64,000 bases of DNA. Origin: Vesta saturnalis (Eukaryota > Arthropoda > Insecta > Coleoptera > Lampyridae). This document shows, piece after piece, positions 1 through 10,071 of this stretch. The stretch lies in NCBI GenBank assembly GCA_036346205.1, contig JARFJB010001971.1:1-64000 (forward strand), read 5' to 3'. The notes below the pieces were generated by a model. The model did not search any database. It was not told the DNA's origin and worked only from the letters and a program-made list of their open reading frames with translations. Both the position numbers and the translations under genes were made by a program. Position 1 is the stretch's first letter; every line of letters starts with the position of its first letter.

Positions 1-739
1 AAAAATTTATTTAAATTTGTTTCTTTTAAAAAATTACACAATAAAAAAAAAACAATTTTTGTTTGCTAAAAAAATTTAAATTTAATTATTTTCAATTTAA
101 TTTTGAACTTGAACTTGCGAATTTGTGGTTTTTAAGTTTATTTTTATACACAATTAAATTAAAAAATTTTTTAAATTTTGTAAATAAAGTATAAAAAATA
201 CATGTAAACCAAAACAACTTTAATTTTCTCAAAATATTAAGTAACTTTCCTTATTATAACGATCTCGTAAAAATATCCAATCATTCCTATTAGAACAATC
301 GGTTATCATTTTATATGAGGAATTTACGATTTTAAAGGAAACAAAACTACATTAATTAACCCAAAAATTGTGATTCTGTTTGCTGCAATAATTGAATCAT
401 GCAACTTGATATTGATGAACATTAGTGGTAATAATCTTTTAATAAATTTGACATTATGTTTTAAAAAAAAAAGTTCAATAAAGCTAACAAAAAATTCGGA
501 TAAATTTATAGTGGTTTCTTCAATTCAATACTTAAAGTTAATGTTTACTAATAGTTGGAAAAAATAGCAATATTTAGTTGCAAAATGTAACTGATTTTTG
601 TTAGAATCTTATTATTGTAAAAACATATTAATATCATCAACTGATTTCCAGTTAAAAAAATATGCATGATGCCGTAAATAATTAATATCTTATTTAAAAT
701 CAATATAATGAGATATGCTACATGCATTAAGTCAGTACG
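1..739. other. AT-rich intergenic DNA, no gene
   Basis: Very AT-rich sequence with homopolymer runs. The only ORF (370-567, 65 codons) has no recognisable motif and low-complexity composition. I see no gene, RNA or structured repeat here. Confidence 0.7.
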
Positions 740-1290
740 ATATATCCGTTATTAAAGGAATGTCAAGAAAATTATTTACAAAATAGCAACGAAACTTCAT
801 TATAAAATTATTTTCGTATTTACAGTAGTTAATATTAACCAAATACTTTTTTAAATGGGACACCTAAATATTATTTCAAATTTAGATTAAGTCATCTCAT
901 ACTTCCAATATAGGGTTTTTACGTTATACAGGGTATTTCAAAGTTATTCAATTGTACAAAATTTTCATTTCAACGTCCTGTATATAAACAGAACAACTAA
1001 CAATAATTTCTTCCAGGCATAACTTTTTGACATTGGTCAGTGTTACGAAAGTGCTATTTCTTTATTATTGCACCAATTGAATATAGAGCGAACCAAAACT
1101 CGAATACATGATTTTGTCAATTGTTTCAAATGAATCGCGCTGTATTTTATTTTAAAAAGTGAAAATACACTTTATGTTCTTTTTTATTAAGCACTCCATA
1201 TAGCTAAAATCGTTAATATCTGAGATATTTTCAATTTAATAACAGAAAGAGATTTTTTTTTAAATTTCTATTATAACAAGTTAGCCGTGA
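740..1290. repeat. Left long terminal inverted repeat of transposon A
   Basis: Roughly 550 bp that reappear inverted at 2392-3054 plus 7593-7850. Shared landmarks include the block before 'gaaatagcac' at 2960-3000 (left copy near 1040-1075), the TTATAC run near 925, and the inner limit 'agttagccgtgaac' (about 1280) against 'gttcacggctaact' (about 2390). Confidence 0.85.
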
Positions 1291-1379
1291 ACAAATAAAA
1301 ATGTGACAAATTATTATAAAAAATTCAAAATACATCAGTTATTAAGACAAAATTCTTATAAAATTAATTAATTTTATAA

Positions 1380-2375
1380 TAAATGTTCAAAATTTCCACC
1401 GAAAACATCAATTCAGCATTGCAGTCGATCTTCAAATTTTCGACAGACATTTCTACATTAATACTCTGGAATGCTTCTCGTATTTGATACACACGGTTTT
1501 TGCATATAACTCCACTTGAAGAAGTCAATTTCACTTAAATCTGGTGAACGAGCTGGACATGCAATGGGTTATCCTCTTCCCACCCATCTTCCAGGAAAAG
1601 GGTATTAAGATGATTATAAATTAATCTAATGTGATGTACCGGAGCTCCATCGTGTAACAACCACATTATTTGACGAATGTTAAGAGGAACGTTTGCCAAC
1701 AGTAATGGTAAATGATTTTCTGAAAAGTTCAGATAAACCTGACCATTCACTGTTCCATCGAATAGATGTGGTCCAATTACGTGATCTCCAACTATACCAC
1801 CCTAAACACTCAAAGACCACCTAGTTTGACTATGAGTTGCTATAAGATGGGGATTAATTGTCGAATAATAATGGAAATTGTGTCTATTCACAGTTCCATT
1901 TTTATGACACGTGGCTTCGTCTCCAAAGAGGACAAAATCAAACAAATCCGCCTCGTTGAGGATTTGTTGTTGAGCCCATTTACAAAAAGCAGGGATAGTC
2001 ATCTTCGAGTAACTCTTGATGCAACTGGATATGGTATAGATGCATCTTATTTTTACGCAGTATTCTTTGGACGGACCTGTCACTAATATCATGCTGACGC
2101 GAGATTTCACGTCTACTAATAGGATTATGCGTAACTTCAAGCATCACGTTAAATTCACTTTTCTCGTTAAGTACAGGTTTTGTCCTTTCCTATTTTTCAT
2201 AAACTACTGAACCCGTACGATTAAAACGTTCTAATAACCTTTCCAATGTTATTTTCTCGGGTTGTCTTCGTGCGGGATATCTCTCTTTGTAAATTCTTTG
2301 TGTTAATAAATAATTTTTCATACATTCTCCCAATACCCATATCATGTCTGTTAATTCCTCAACAGGAAAGTTCAT
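1380..2375 (-). pseudogene. Transposase of element A (Tc1/mariner superfamily, DUF4817-like), broken
   Basis: Three minus-strand fragments read in order: an N-terminal helix-turn-helix region beginning MNFPVEELTDMIWVLGEC, a catalytic part with FGDEATCHKNG and VNRHNFHYY, and a WLLHDGAPVHHIR block (second catalytic Asp). The C-terminal 'GGNFEHL' signature can be read near 1400. This order and the DEATF / DGAPVH motifs are those of an insect-abundant group of Tc1/mariner-type transposases that cut and paste DNA at TA sites. At least three frame changes or stops break it, so it cannot make a full enzyme. The start at 2375 is supported by its match to the start of the related copy at 16512. It is the only ORF set inside TIR pair A. 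Confidence 0.85.
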
Positions 2376-2391
2376 TTCAAACAGTATAGTT

Positions 2392-3054
2392 CACGGCTAA
2401 CTTGTTATAATAGAAATTGTTAAAAAATCTCTTTCTGTTATTAAACTGAGAATATAATTCACATGTTACATGGTACATTTTTGATTACTTTCATTGGATA
2501 AAATACAAAAACAAAATCGCAGAATAGGCTATCAAATCGGTGATAATTTTATCACCGCATGTTGACTGTCCCATAATTTTAATGAATAAAATAGTTTACT
2601 GTCAAAGTGACAAAATGTTTCAAAGAAATAAATAATTGTATTGATTATCTTGCAACTGTAATATTTACTACCAAAGTGACAGATCGTTTAAAATTGTAAA
2701 CTTTAAAAAATATATTTTCTATTAACGTTCAATTTTTATTGATTTTAACTGGAGCTATCACCGATGATAATCATAACACTAGTTATATTATCCCCGAAAA
2801 TATCTCATAAATTAACGATTTTAGATATAGGGAGTGCTTAATAAAAATGAAAGAACATAAAGTGTATTTTCACTTTTTAAAATAAAATACAAGGTGATTC
2901 AGTTGAAAAAATTGACAAAATCGTGTGTTCCAGTTTTGGTTCGCTCTATATTCAATTGGTGCAGTAATAAAGAAATAGCACTTTCTCGTAACACTGTACC
3001 AAAAGTTATGCTTGGAAAAAATTATTGTTAGGTTGTTCTGTCTAGGGTATACAG
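2392..3054. repeat. Inner part of the right TIR of transposon A
   Basis: Inverted match to 960-1290. It is longer than the left arm because about 340 bp (2452-2790) are present only on this side. It stops at 'ggacgttt' (about 3054), where LINE sequence begins. Confidence 0.8.
2452..2790. mobile_element. Possible MITE inserted in the right TIR of transposon A
   Basis: This block has no counterpart in the left arm, so it arrived after the TIRs formed. Its ends look weakly inverted: GAGAATATAATTCACATGTT at the left against GGATAATATAACTAGTGTTA read from the right. It has no ORF. Insertion is directly supported by comparison of the arms; the MITE label is an inference. Confidence 0.45.
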
Positions 3055-3366
3055 GACGTTTGATTTCCTTCTCCAGACCGACTTTGTTTAGCAAAAGTTC
3101 TGATAGAAAAAACAAACGTAAAGGAACGTCCAGAATTAGGGTTGAAAAACTAGTGGATAATGGTGCGAGAATGAAATACGAAATGAAACAGTGTGGAACG
3201 AACAAATAAAAGACACTGATGTTGAAAGTGCATGAATAAGCTTGAAAAACTCTGTTGTCAACTGTGCCATGCGAATATGTGGAAGAGTGACTGCAGGTAG
3301 ACAGAAAAATGTGCTTGGTGGAATGAGTCGGTAAAAAAGGCAGTATGTAAGAAAAAAGATGCGTAC

Positions 3367-4580
3367 ATGGCAATGATTGCTGCAAAAAATGAGACTGAGA
3401 AAAAGCGATTGTATGAGGTGTACAGATTAAGAAACAAAGAAGCGAAGGAGGCAGTGAGAGTAAGTAAAAAGGAAGTGATGGCTGTTGAAGGAGAGAAAAT
3501 GCAGAATGATTTTGAGGGAAACAAAAAACTCTTCTGGAAATGGGTCAAAAATACAAAACGTGGATCAAAACAGAATGCTGCAGGAGTGAAGAATGCTAGA
3601 AACGAAATAGTATGGGACGATTGTGAAGTGAGGAAATGCTGGCAAGAATATTTCGGAAAGATGTACAGTAGTGAGGAAAGTAAGGCTGAAGGGTTAAATA
3701 AGCAGAATATAGAAGAAATGACGATTGAAACTGAGAAGGATATTGGAATAAATGAGGTAAAGAAAACGGTAGGAAGGTTAAAAAACGGCAAGGGAGCAGG
3801 CGCAGATAAAATCACTGGTGAAATGCTCAAGTATGATGGTGCAAAGCTTATACGAAGATTGTGTGAATTATTCAATGTATGCATTATGTGTGGAAAACTG
3901 TCAGTGATTGGAAGAGCGCATCATTGTACCATTGTATAAGGTAAGGGGAACAAGAGTGATTGTAAGAACTACAGAGGAATAAGCTTCTCAGCGTGCCTGG
4001 TAAAGTATTTGGAAGAATACTGATTGATAGAGTACGAGAAACTACAAACTAAGATATGGGATGTGCAAGGTGGCTTTCATGCCAGAGAGGATGTGTCGAT
4101 CAGATGTTGCTCTCAGCAGGTGATCGAAAAGTGTTTAAAGGTAAAAGAAGTTGTACTGTGCGTTTGTAGATCTGGAGAAAGCATATGACAGAGTGAATAG
4201 AGAAGCTGTGGGAAATATTAAATGAATATGGCGTAAATAAAGGTCTAATAAATGGAATAAGGGCAGTATACAACGGTAGTCGGCATGTGTTAGGGTGAGA
4301 GGAGGTGTGATGAATACTTTAATATTGAGCAAGAAGTGCGACAAGGCTGTATGATGTCACCGTGGTTGTTCAATGTATACATGGATAAATGTCTTAGACA
4401 AGCATGTACCGATACAAATGGTGTAATGGTTGGTGACGTAAATGTACGACTTCTGGTGTATACAGATGACACAGTCTTATTAAGTGACATTGCGGATGAG
4501 CTGCAAACCGCTCTGAGGAAGTTTCATACAGTCTGTGAGAGCATGGACCTAAAGGTAAACGTGAACAAAACTAAGATTCT
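3367..4580 (+). pseudogene. LINE reverse transcriptase, N-terminal to palm part
   Basis: An open stretch of 190 codons (3367-3939) carries the conserved leader RLKNGKGAGADKITGEMLKY found upstream of RT motifs in insect and crustacean LINEs. After decayed sequence (4000-4330) the frame resumes with VRQGCMMSPWLFNVYMDK and the catalytic YTDDTVLLSD box (RT motif C, usually YADD). Stops and frameshifts separate these parts. The enzyme would copy its own RNA at a nicked target. I do not assign a clade from these motifs alone. Confidence 0.85.
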
Positions 4581-4664
4581 GTATTATAAGTGTTTTGTAA
4601 CTGTGGTTTCCTATTAGTGGAGTTGATCGGCCTATTTCCACAGTTTATGCTTTTTGAGCGCGAC

Positions 4665-4694
4665 GTTTCAAGCGGACTCTGCTTCCGTCATCAG
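4665..4694 (-). ncRNA. Hammerhead-ribozyme-like core in PLE 3' region (minus copy)
   Basis: Read on the minus strand: CTGATGA, a segment that can fold into a short stem II (AAGC against GCTT, or CGGA against TCCG), then GAAAC and GTC. This is the conserved order of a hammerhead catalytic core. Penelope-like elements are known to carry hammerhead motifs in their pseudo-LTRs. I could not confirm stems I and III by eye. Confidence 0.5.
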
Positions 4695-4851
4695 GCTTAG
4701 TCCTGAGAAGGACTGTTTTCATTGAGTCGAATTCATTTGTTATATCTAATTTTCTCAAGCACTTGACTTCTCAGATTCGAACTTGGTACCTTTCACTTAC
4801 TAGTCTGACACCTTTAGCTGAGCCACTGGTAATCCAATATATATTTATTAG

Positions 4852-4854
<3 letters not shown>

Positions 4855-4885
<31 letters not shown>
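4855..4885. repeat. (TA)n microsatellite in the minus PLE arm
   Basis: About 15 TA units, mirrored by the tract at 6591-6632 in the other arm. Confidence 0.9.
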
Positions 4886-4889
<4 letters not shown>

Positions 4890-5945
4890 CTTTTTCGTGG
4901 TTGCGCAGAAGTTTATTGCGCATGTTGCGCGTAACTCTTGCGCAGGTGTATTGCGCTTAAGCTCTTCGCGCATTATTGGAATCCATATGAGTTTCATTTC
5001 TACACTAGCTTGGCTTATTGGATTTTCTGCTAGTGCGATGAATGGCTTCTTTGAGTTTCCGACGAGTTGTATTCTCGTCCTTTGCCACTATCTGTATGTT
5101 ATCCCATTGGATGCGGTGGTCTTCGTTAGACATGTTCAGCGATTCTTGATCTTTCTGTTTCGCCCTTGCGGACGTTGTTCTTGTGTTCCTGAATTCTCAC
5201 TTTGAGTGGTCTACTGCTTCTCCTATGTATGCTCTGCCGCATTCGCATGGTAGGTTGTATACAGTTCAATTCTGATCTTCATTGTATGGTTTGGTTTGGT
5301 TAGTATTCCCCTGAGCATTCTGGTCGATTTGAAGGCACTGCGTATCTTGTATTTGTTGCCTATCCTTTGCATTTTGTCTGAGGTACCTTGTATATATGGT
5401 ATTATCGGTGTAAATTTAGGTTCTTCTTTTTCGGTTACCCTTTTCCTGTTTAGGTTAGGTGTTAGATCAGGTAGCCATTTTCTTTGAGTGTTCTAGCGAT
5501 ATTTTCTTTTTGTCTGTTCAGGTCCTCTTGTTTTGAGCATATTGTTTTTGCTCTATCGTAAAGCATTTTGCCACGCCTAACTTCACGTTTTTGTGGTGAT
5601 TGGAGTTGTGGTATAGGTACCTTCCCGTGTGGGTAGGTTTCTTGTATACACTTGTCGTGAAGGTTTTGTCATTCCTGTGTACAAGTACATCCAGGAATGG
5701 CAGTTTTTGTTCCGACTCAATTCCATTGTGAATTTGATGGTGGTGCGCGGATATTTAGATGATCTACGAATTCATCTAGCTTATGCTTGCCGTGTTGCCA
5801 AACTACGAAGGTATCGTCCACGTATCTAAGCCATATCCTTGCTTTCTCTGTTAATTCGGATATCGCTTGGTCTTCAAAGTCTTCCATATATATATTGCTC
5901 ACTATGTGATAGTGAACCATAGCCATCAAACTCTTGTGGGTAGAA

Positions 5946-6586
5946 TATGCTCAAAACAAGAGGACCTGAACAAAGAAAAGAAAATATCGCTAGAACACTC
6001 AAAGAAAATGGCAGATCTAACACCTAACCTGAACAGGAAAGGGTAACCGAAAAAGAACCTAAATATACAGCGATAATACCATATATACAATTTACCTCAG
6101 ACAAAATACGAAGGATAGGCAGCAAATACAAGATACGCACTGTTCAAATCGACCAGAACGCTCAGAATACTAACCAAAACCAAACCATACAATGAAGATC
6201 AGAATTCCAAGAACTGTGTATACAACCTACCATGCGAATGCGCAGAGCATACATAGGAGAGAGCAGTAGACCACTCAAAGTGAGAACTCAGGAACACAAG
6301 AACAACGTCCGCAAGGGCGAAACGAAAGATCAAGAATCGCTGAACATGTCTGGAACGAAGACCACGCATCCAATGGGATAACATACAGATAGTGGCAAAG
6401 GACGAGAATACAATCGTCGAAACTCAAAGAACATTCATCGCACTAGCAGAAAATCCAATAAGCCAAGCTAGTGTAGAAATGAAACCCATATGGATTCCAA
6501 TAATGCGCGAAGAGCTTAAGCGCAATACATCTGCGCAAGAGGTTAGGCGCAACATGCGCAATAAACTTCTGCGCAACAACGAAAGT

Positions 6587-6600
<14 letters not shown>
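5946..6600 (+). pseudogene. Penelope-like GIY-YIG endonuclease, plus copy
   Basis: This copy starts downstream of the RT palm and is shorter than its minus-strand partner. It reads YNLPCECA then, after a one-base frame change, RAYIGESSRPLKVRTQEHKN (about 6220-6310), which matches the GIY-YIG core and the following Arg helix of PLE nucleases. MAKDENTIVETQRTFIA (6392 on) is the conserved C-terminal end, followed by the element's 3' UTR. It is frameshifted and non-functional. Confidence 0.8.

Positions 6601-6632
<32 letters not shown>
6591..6632. repeat. (TA)n microsatellite in the plus PLE arm
   Basis: About 20 TA units at the same place in the 3' UTR as 4855-4885; the two arms differ in repeat number. 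Confidence 0.9.
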
Positions 6633-6636
<4 letters not shown>

Positions 6637-6645
6637 CTAACATAT

Positions 6646-6724
6646 ATATTGATTACTCAGTGGCTCAGCGGTAAAGGTGTCAGACTAGTAAGGAAAGGTA
6701 CCAAGTTCGAATCTGAGAGTAGTC
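6646..6724 (+). repeat. tRNA-like block in the PLE 3' UTR (also inverted at about 4765-4845)
   Basis: GATTACT at the start can pair with AGTAGTC at the end (7-bp acceptor-like stem). TGGCTCAGCGG resembles an A box and AGTTCGAATCT a B box. The D and anticodon arms are poor, so this is a tRNA-derived relic or Pol III promoter-like block, not a working tRNA. The inverted copy lies in the minus arm. Confidence 0.4.
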
Positions 6725-6795
6725 AAGTGCTTGAGAAAAATTAGATATAACAAATGAATTCGACTCAAGTGCGAAAACAGTCCTTCAGGACTAAG

Positions 6796-6822
6796 CTTGA
6801 TGAAAGCAGAGTCCGCTTAAAC
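6796..6822 (+). ncRNA. Degenerate hammerhead-like core in PLE 3' region (plus copy)
   Basis: Plus-strand counterpart of the core at 4665-4694: TTGATGA, AAGC...GCTT stem II, then AAAC-GTC. The CTGATGA box has become TTGATGA and one base of GAAAC is lost, so this copy is probably inactive. Confidence 0.4.
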
Positions 6823-6870
6823 GTCGCGCTCAAAAAGCATAAACTGTGAAATAGGCCGATCAACTCCACT

Positions 6871-7592
6871 AAAACTAAGATTGTGGTGTTCAGTCAAGGT
6901 GGAAAGGAGAGTAGAGTATTTACTCTGCAAGATGAAATTGTGGAGCAAATGGACGAGCTGGTATATCTAGGTAGAATGTTTACTGCAGATGGTACAATTG
7001 AGCGAGATTGACGAAGAGTCAATGCTGGAAGGAAAGTGATTAAGTATGTGGACGATAATGAGAAATGAAAGCATGAGCTAGCTGTGAAACGAGCAATCTA
7101 TAATGCGTATTCGTCCCGTCAGTACTGTATGGAAGTGGTATGTCAAAAAAGCACGAAAGAAAATAAATGCCGTGGTATGAGATTCTTGAGAAGCGCATGT
7201 GGTAAAACGAGAAGGGACAAGATAAAAATGAATGCATAATGACGGAGTGTGGTGAGGAAAGACGATGATGGATAGATATAAAGTCATACATTACGTTGGT
7301 TTGGTACATTGAGAAAATGAACAGCGCAAGATTAACGAAACAAATATATGGGTGAGGTTAGGAAAGGCCTGGTAGCGTAAAACTTAGCTGAATGTGTAGA
7401 ATCTATGATAAAGGAAAGAAAGATAAGGAGTTATAAAACAAAAGGGCATGTCAGAGACTACGTATGAATCTTGCGAAGCTAAGGTATGCGGAGATAGGAA
7501 AGCATGGAGAAAGATTTGAATGAAAAATAAATAAAGGCAGGATTGTTTTTCCTACTCAAGAATGGCGTGAAGGTTAAGTAAAGTAAGTAAGA
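6871..7592 (+). pseudogene. LINE reverse transcriptase C-terminal part, resumed after the PLE insertion
   Basis: Immediately after the PLE pair the sequence reads KTKIVVFSQGGKESR and then ELVYLGRMFTADGTIERD, the RT thumb region that normally follows the YxDD box. Downstream fragments KRAIYNAY and TLRWFGTLRK are the usual LINE C-terminal tail, each interrupted by stops. Together with 3367-4580 it forms one decayed RT, proving that the PLE pair inserted into an existing LINE. Confidence 0.8.
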
Positions 7593-7850
7593 AATGAGAA
7601 TGATTTTCGTTACAATTGACCATAACTTTTGAAATACTGTATAACGTAATGAAACCCTATATTAAGTATGGAAGATGAGCTTAATCTAAATTTAATAATA
7701 TATGTCCATTAAAAAAAAGTATGTTTGTTCACCCTGGTAATATGTAACATGTAAATACAAAATAATTTTATAATGTAAAGTTTGAAGTTGCCTATAATTT
7801 TTGTAAATAACTTTTTGATATCTCCTTTAATAACGGATATATTTACTTCG
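7593..7850. repeat. Outer part of the right TIR of transposon A
   Basis: Inverted match to 740-960: the block around 'acgtaatgaaaccctatat' (7645) corresponds to 'atagggtttttacgttata' (near 911), and CTCCTTTAATAACGGATAT (7823) to ATATCCGTTATTAAAGGAA (741). Confidence 0.85.
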
Positions 7851-7861
7851 ACCATATAATG

Positions 7862-8879
<1,018 letters not shown>

Positions 8880-10067
8880 CTAAAAAATTAAATTTTGTAT
8901 TAAGATAACGCTACAAAAAATGATGTTTGAAAAGCTAACAGTTTCGTTATGCACAAAAATATTTTTTACATAATATTTGCAAATTAGCAAAGATTGCGTT
9001 ATATGAATACTTTCTTCGAAATATTCCATAAAATGATTTGCAATCGATGGAGAAATAGGAGATCCCATAGCTACTGCGTCTAGCTGTTGATAATACTCTC
9101 GATTAAATAAAAAAGAATGATGTAGTTAGAGAATATTTAAATAATGTGTGCACGTTGTGGTTGAAATGTTCTAATAGTTGAAAGGTCTCATTTATTGGTA
9201 CCTTTGTGAACAAGTCAAAAATAATTAACAAATCATCTGGGGTTAATGTTAATTTGCCAATTAATTCAATAAAATGATCTGAATTCTTTATAAAGGAACT
9301 GCTCGAAGCCAATGAAAGGTCGAAGTAGAGAATTTAGAGATAATTCGTAGGTGGTTGAATTTATGGAGCTCACAAATGGGCTTTACGTATTTTTGGAAAT
9401 CCATACAATCTTGGTATTATAGAATCTTGTAGTGTTAGTTGCTTAATTATGTGAGCTGGCAAGTTTGATTCCTTTAACAGTATCATAGTTAATAATTTGA
9501 GCTTTGTTTATGTAGTCAGTTTTATCCATTATAACAGTAGCTCTTCCTTTATCTTCCGGTAAGAGTTATGATGTCTTTATTGTTGCAAAATTCTTTTAAG
9601 GCTTGATAATCAGCACAGGTTAAATTCTTTTTTGGAGGTTGTGCTCTATGCAGTATTCTTGTAGTTTCATACCTGATTTCGACTGATTCAGGAGCTGGAG
9701 GATGGCCAATACTCGTTTCAACATTAGATGATTTCTTCAACAGGAATTTAGGAAGCAGCCACAGCAAAATTCAAGCCTTTTGACAAAACAGAGCGAGCAG
9801 TATCACATAAATTACAAGAACTAAGATTAACTACAAGATTGTCAGATGTATGGTTTGTAAGGTCTGTGTAAGACATGCGTGTAGTGTTGTGTTGTTTATT
9901 TGACAGCTGTTCTAATAAAAGAAAATGCAAATGGTAAATTACTTTATCAAGTTTGTCCAGATCTTTTCTTGTAGCTAGGACGACTTCTCTTAGATGAGAT
10001 AAATTCGCTTTACTAAAAATCCTCTTTGTGCCAGTAGTTTGGTAATGATGTTTGATGAAATTTGGTA
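8880..10067 (-). pseudogene. Penelope-like reverse transcriptase (main part)
   Basis: Fragments in order on the minus strand: a leader with EVVLATRKDLDKLDK (about 10000-9950), SVLSKGLNFAVA (9780), NLTCADYQALKEF / NNKDIITL (9640-9560), PRLYGFPKIRKAHL (about 9400), LTPDDLLIIFDLFTKVPINE (9240) and MGSPISPSIANHFMEYFEE (9068). All are PLE landmarks (finger, motif A and motif B regions). The motif C position reads YVKNIFV instead of YVDDIFV, so the catalytic aspartates are lost. Stops and frameshifts separate the pieces and the RT ends soon after; no endonuclease follows. Confidence 0.85.
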
Positions 10068-10071
10068 TTAA

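Larger units (their letters stand above)
4617..5930 (-). pseudogene. Penelope-like RT C-terminal part plus GIY-YIG endonuclease, minus copy
   Basis: The longest open part (5929-5717) has NIYMEDFEDQAI and WLRYVDDTFVVWQHGKHKL, the PLE reverse transcriptase motif C (RYVDDTFV) in its usual context. Further along the strand, in other frames, LPFLDVLV and the endonuclease phrase YNLPCECG / RAYIGE can be read (about 5290-5220). PLE proteins join a telomerase-like RT to a GIY-YIG nuclease. Frameshifts and stops break this copy and its 5' half is missing, so it is a dead fragment. Confidence 0.85.
4580..6870. mobile_element. Inverted (head-to-head) pair of Penelope-like elements
   Basis: A minus-strand PLE copy (4617-5930) and a plus-strand copy (5946-6870) form a near-perfect inverted repeat: 4617-5543 pairs with 5946-6870, leaving a roughly 400 bp loop that holds RT sequence present only in the minus copy. 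Both arms contain GIY-YIG endonuclease sequence, a 3' UTR with a (TA)n tract, a tRNA-like block and a hammerhead-like core. The flanks carry 'aaaactaagatt' on both sides, as expected for a target-site duplication in the LINE. Inverted, 5'-truncated arrangements are known for Penelope; here one insertion event apparently delivered both copies. Confidence 0.85.
3055..7592 (+). mobile_element. Non-LTR retrotransposon (LINE), 5'-truncated, itself interrupted
   Basis: The LINE sits inside the right TIR of transposon A: the TIR stops at about 3054 and resumes at about 7593. The coding part runs in plus orientation, and the 3' end is a short AAGT-type repeat tail (about 7576-7592). An inverted PLE pair occupies about 4580-6870; the LINE RT continues at 6871 with the same phrase 'aaaactaagatt' seen at 4567, a likely 12-bp target-site duplication of the PLE insertion. 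No endonuclease domain remains, as expected of a 5' truncation. Confidence 0.85.
740..7850 (-). mobile_element. Tc1/mariner-superfamily long-TIR transposon A, interrupted by a LINE
   Basis: The element is bounded by long imperfect terminal inverted repeats. The left arm (about 740-1290) matches, in reverse complement, 2392-3054 and then 7593-7850. The two parts of the right arm are separated by a LINE (about 3055-7592). Without the LINE the element is about 2.6 kb. A minus-strand transposase pseudogene lies between the arms. The outer ends share the phrase ATATCCGTTATTAAAGGA. No clean target-site duplication can be read, although transposons of this group use TA and a long (TA)n tract begins at about 7865. 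The family assignment rests on the transposase motifs; the outer limits are approximate. Confidence 0.8.

Noticed and set aside
2870..3884. Minus-strand ORFs of 171 and 208 codons opposite the LINE
   Set aside because: They are shadows of the plus-strand RT frame, which carries the recognisable motifs.
6646..6724. Functional tRNA gene
   Set aside because: The acceptor stem and A/B-box-like parts exist, but D and anticodon arms are poor and the block lies in PLE 3' UTRs in two inverted copies.
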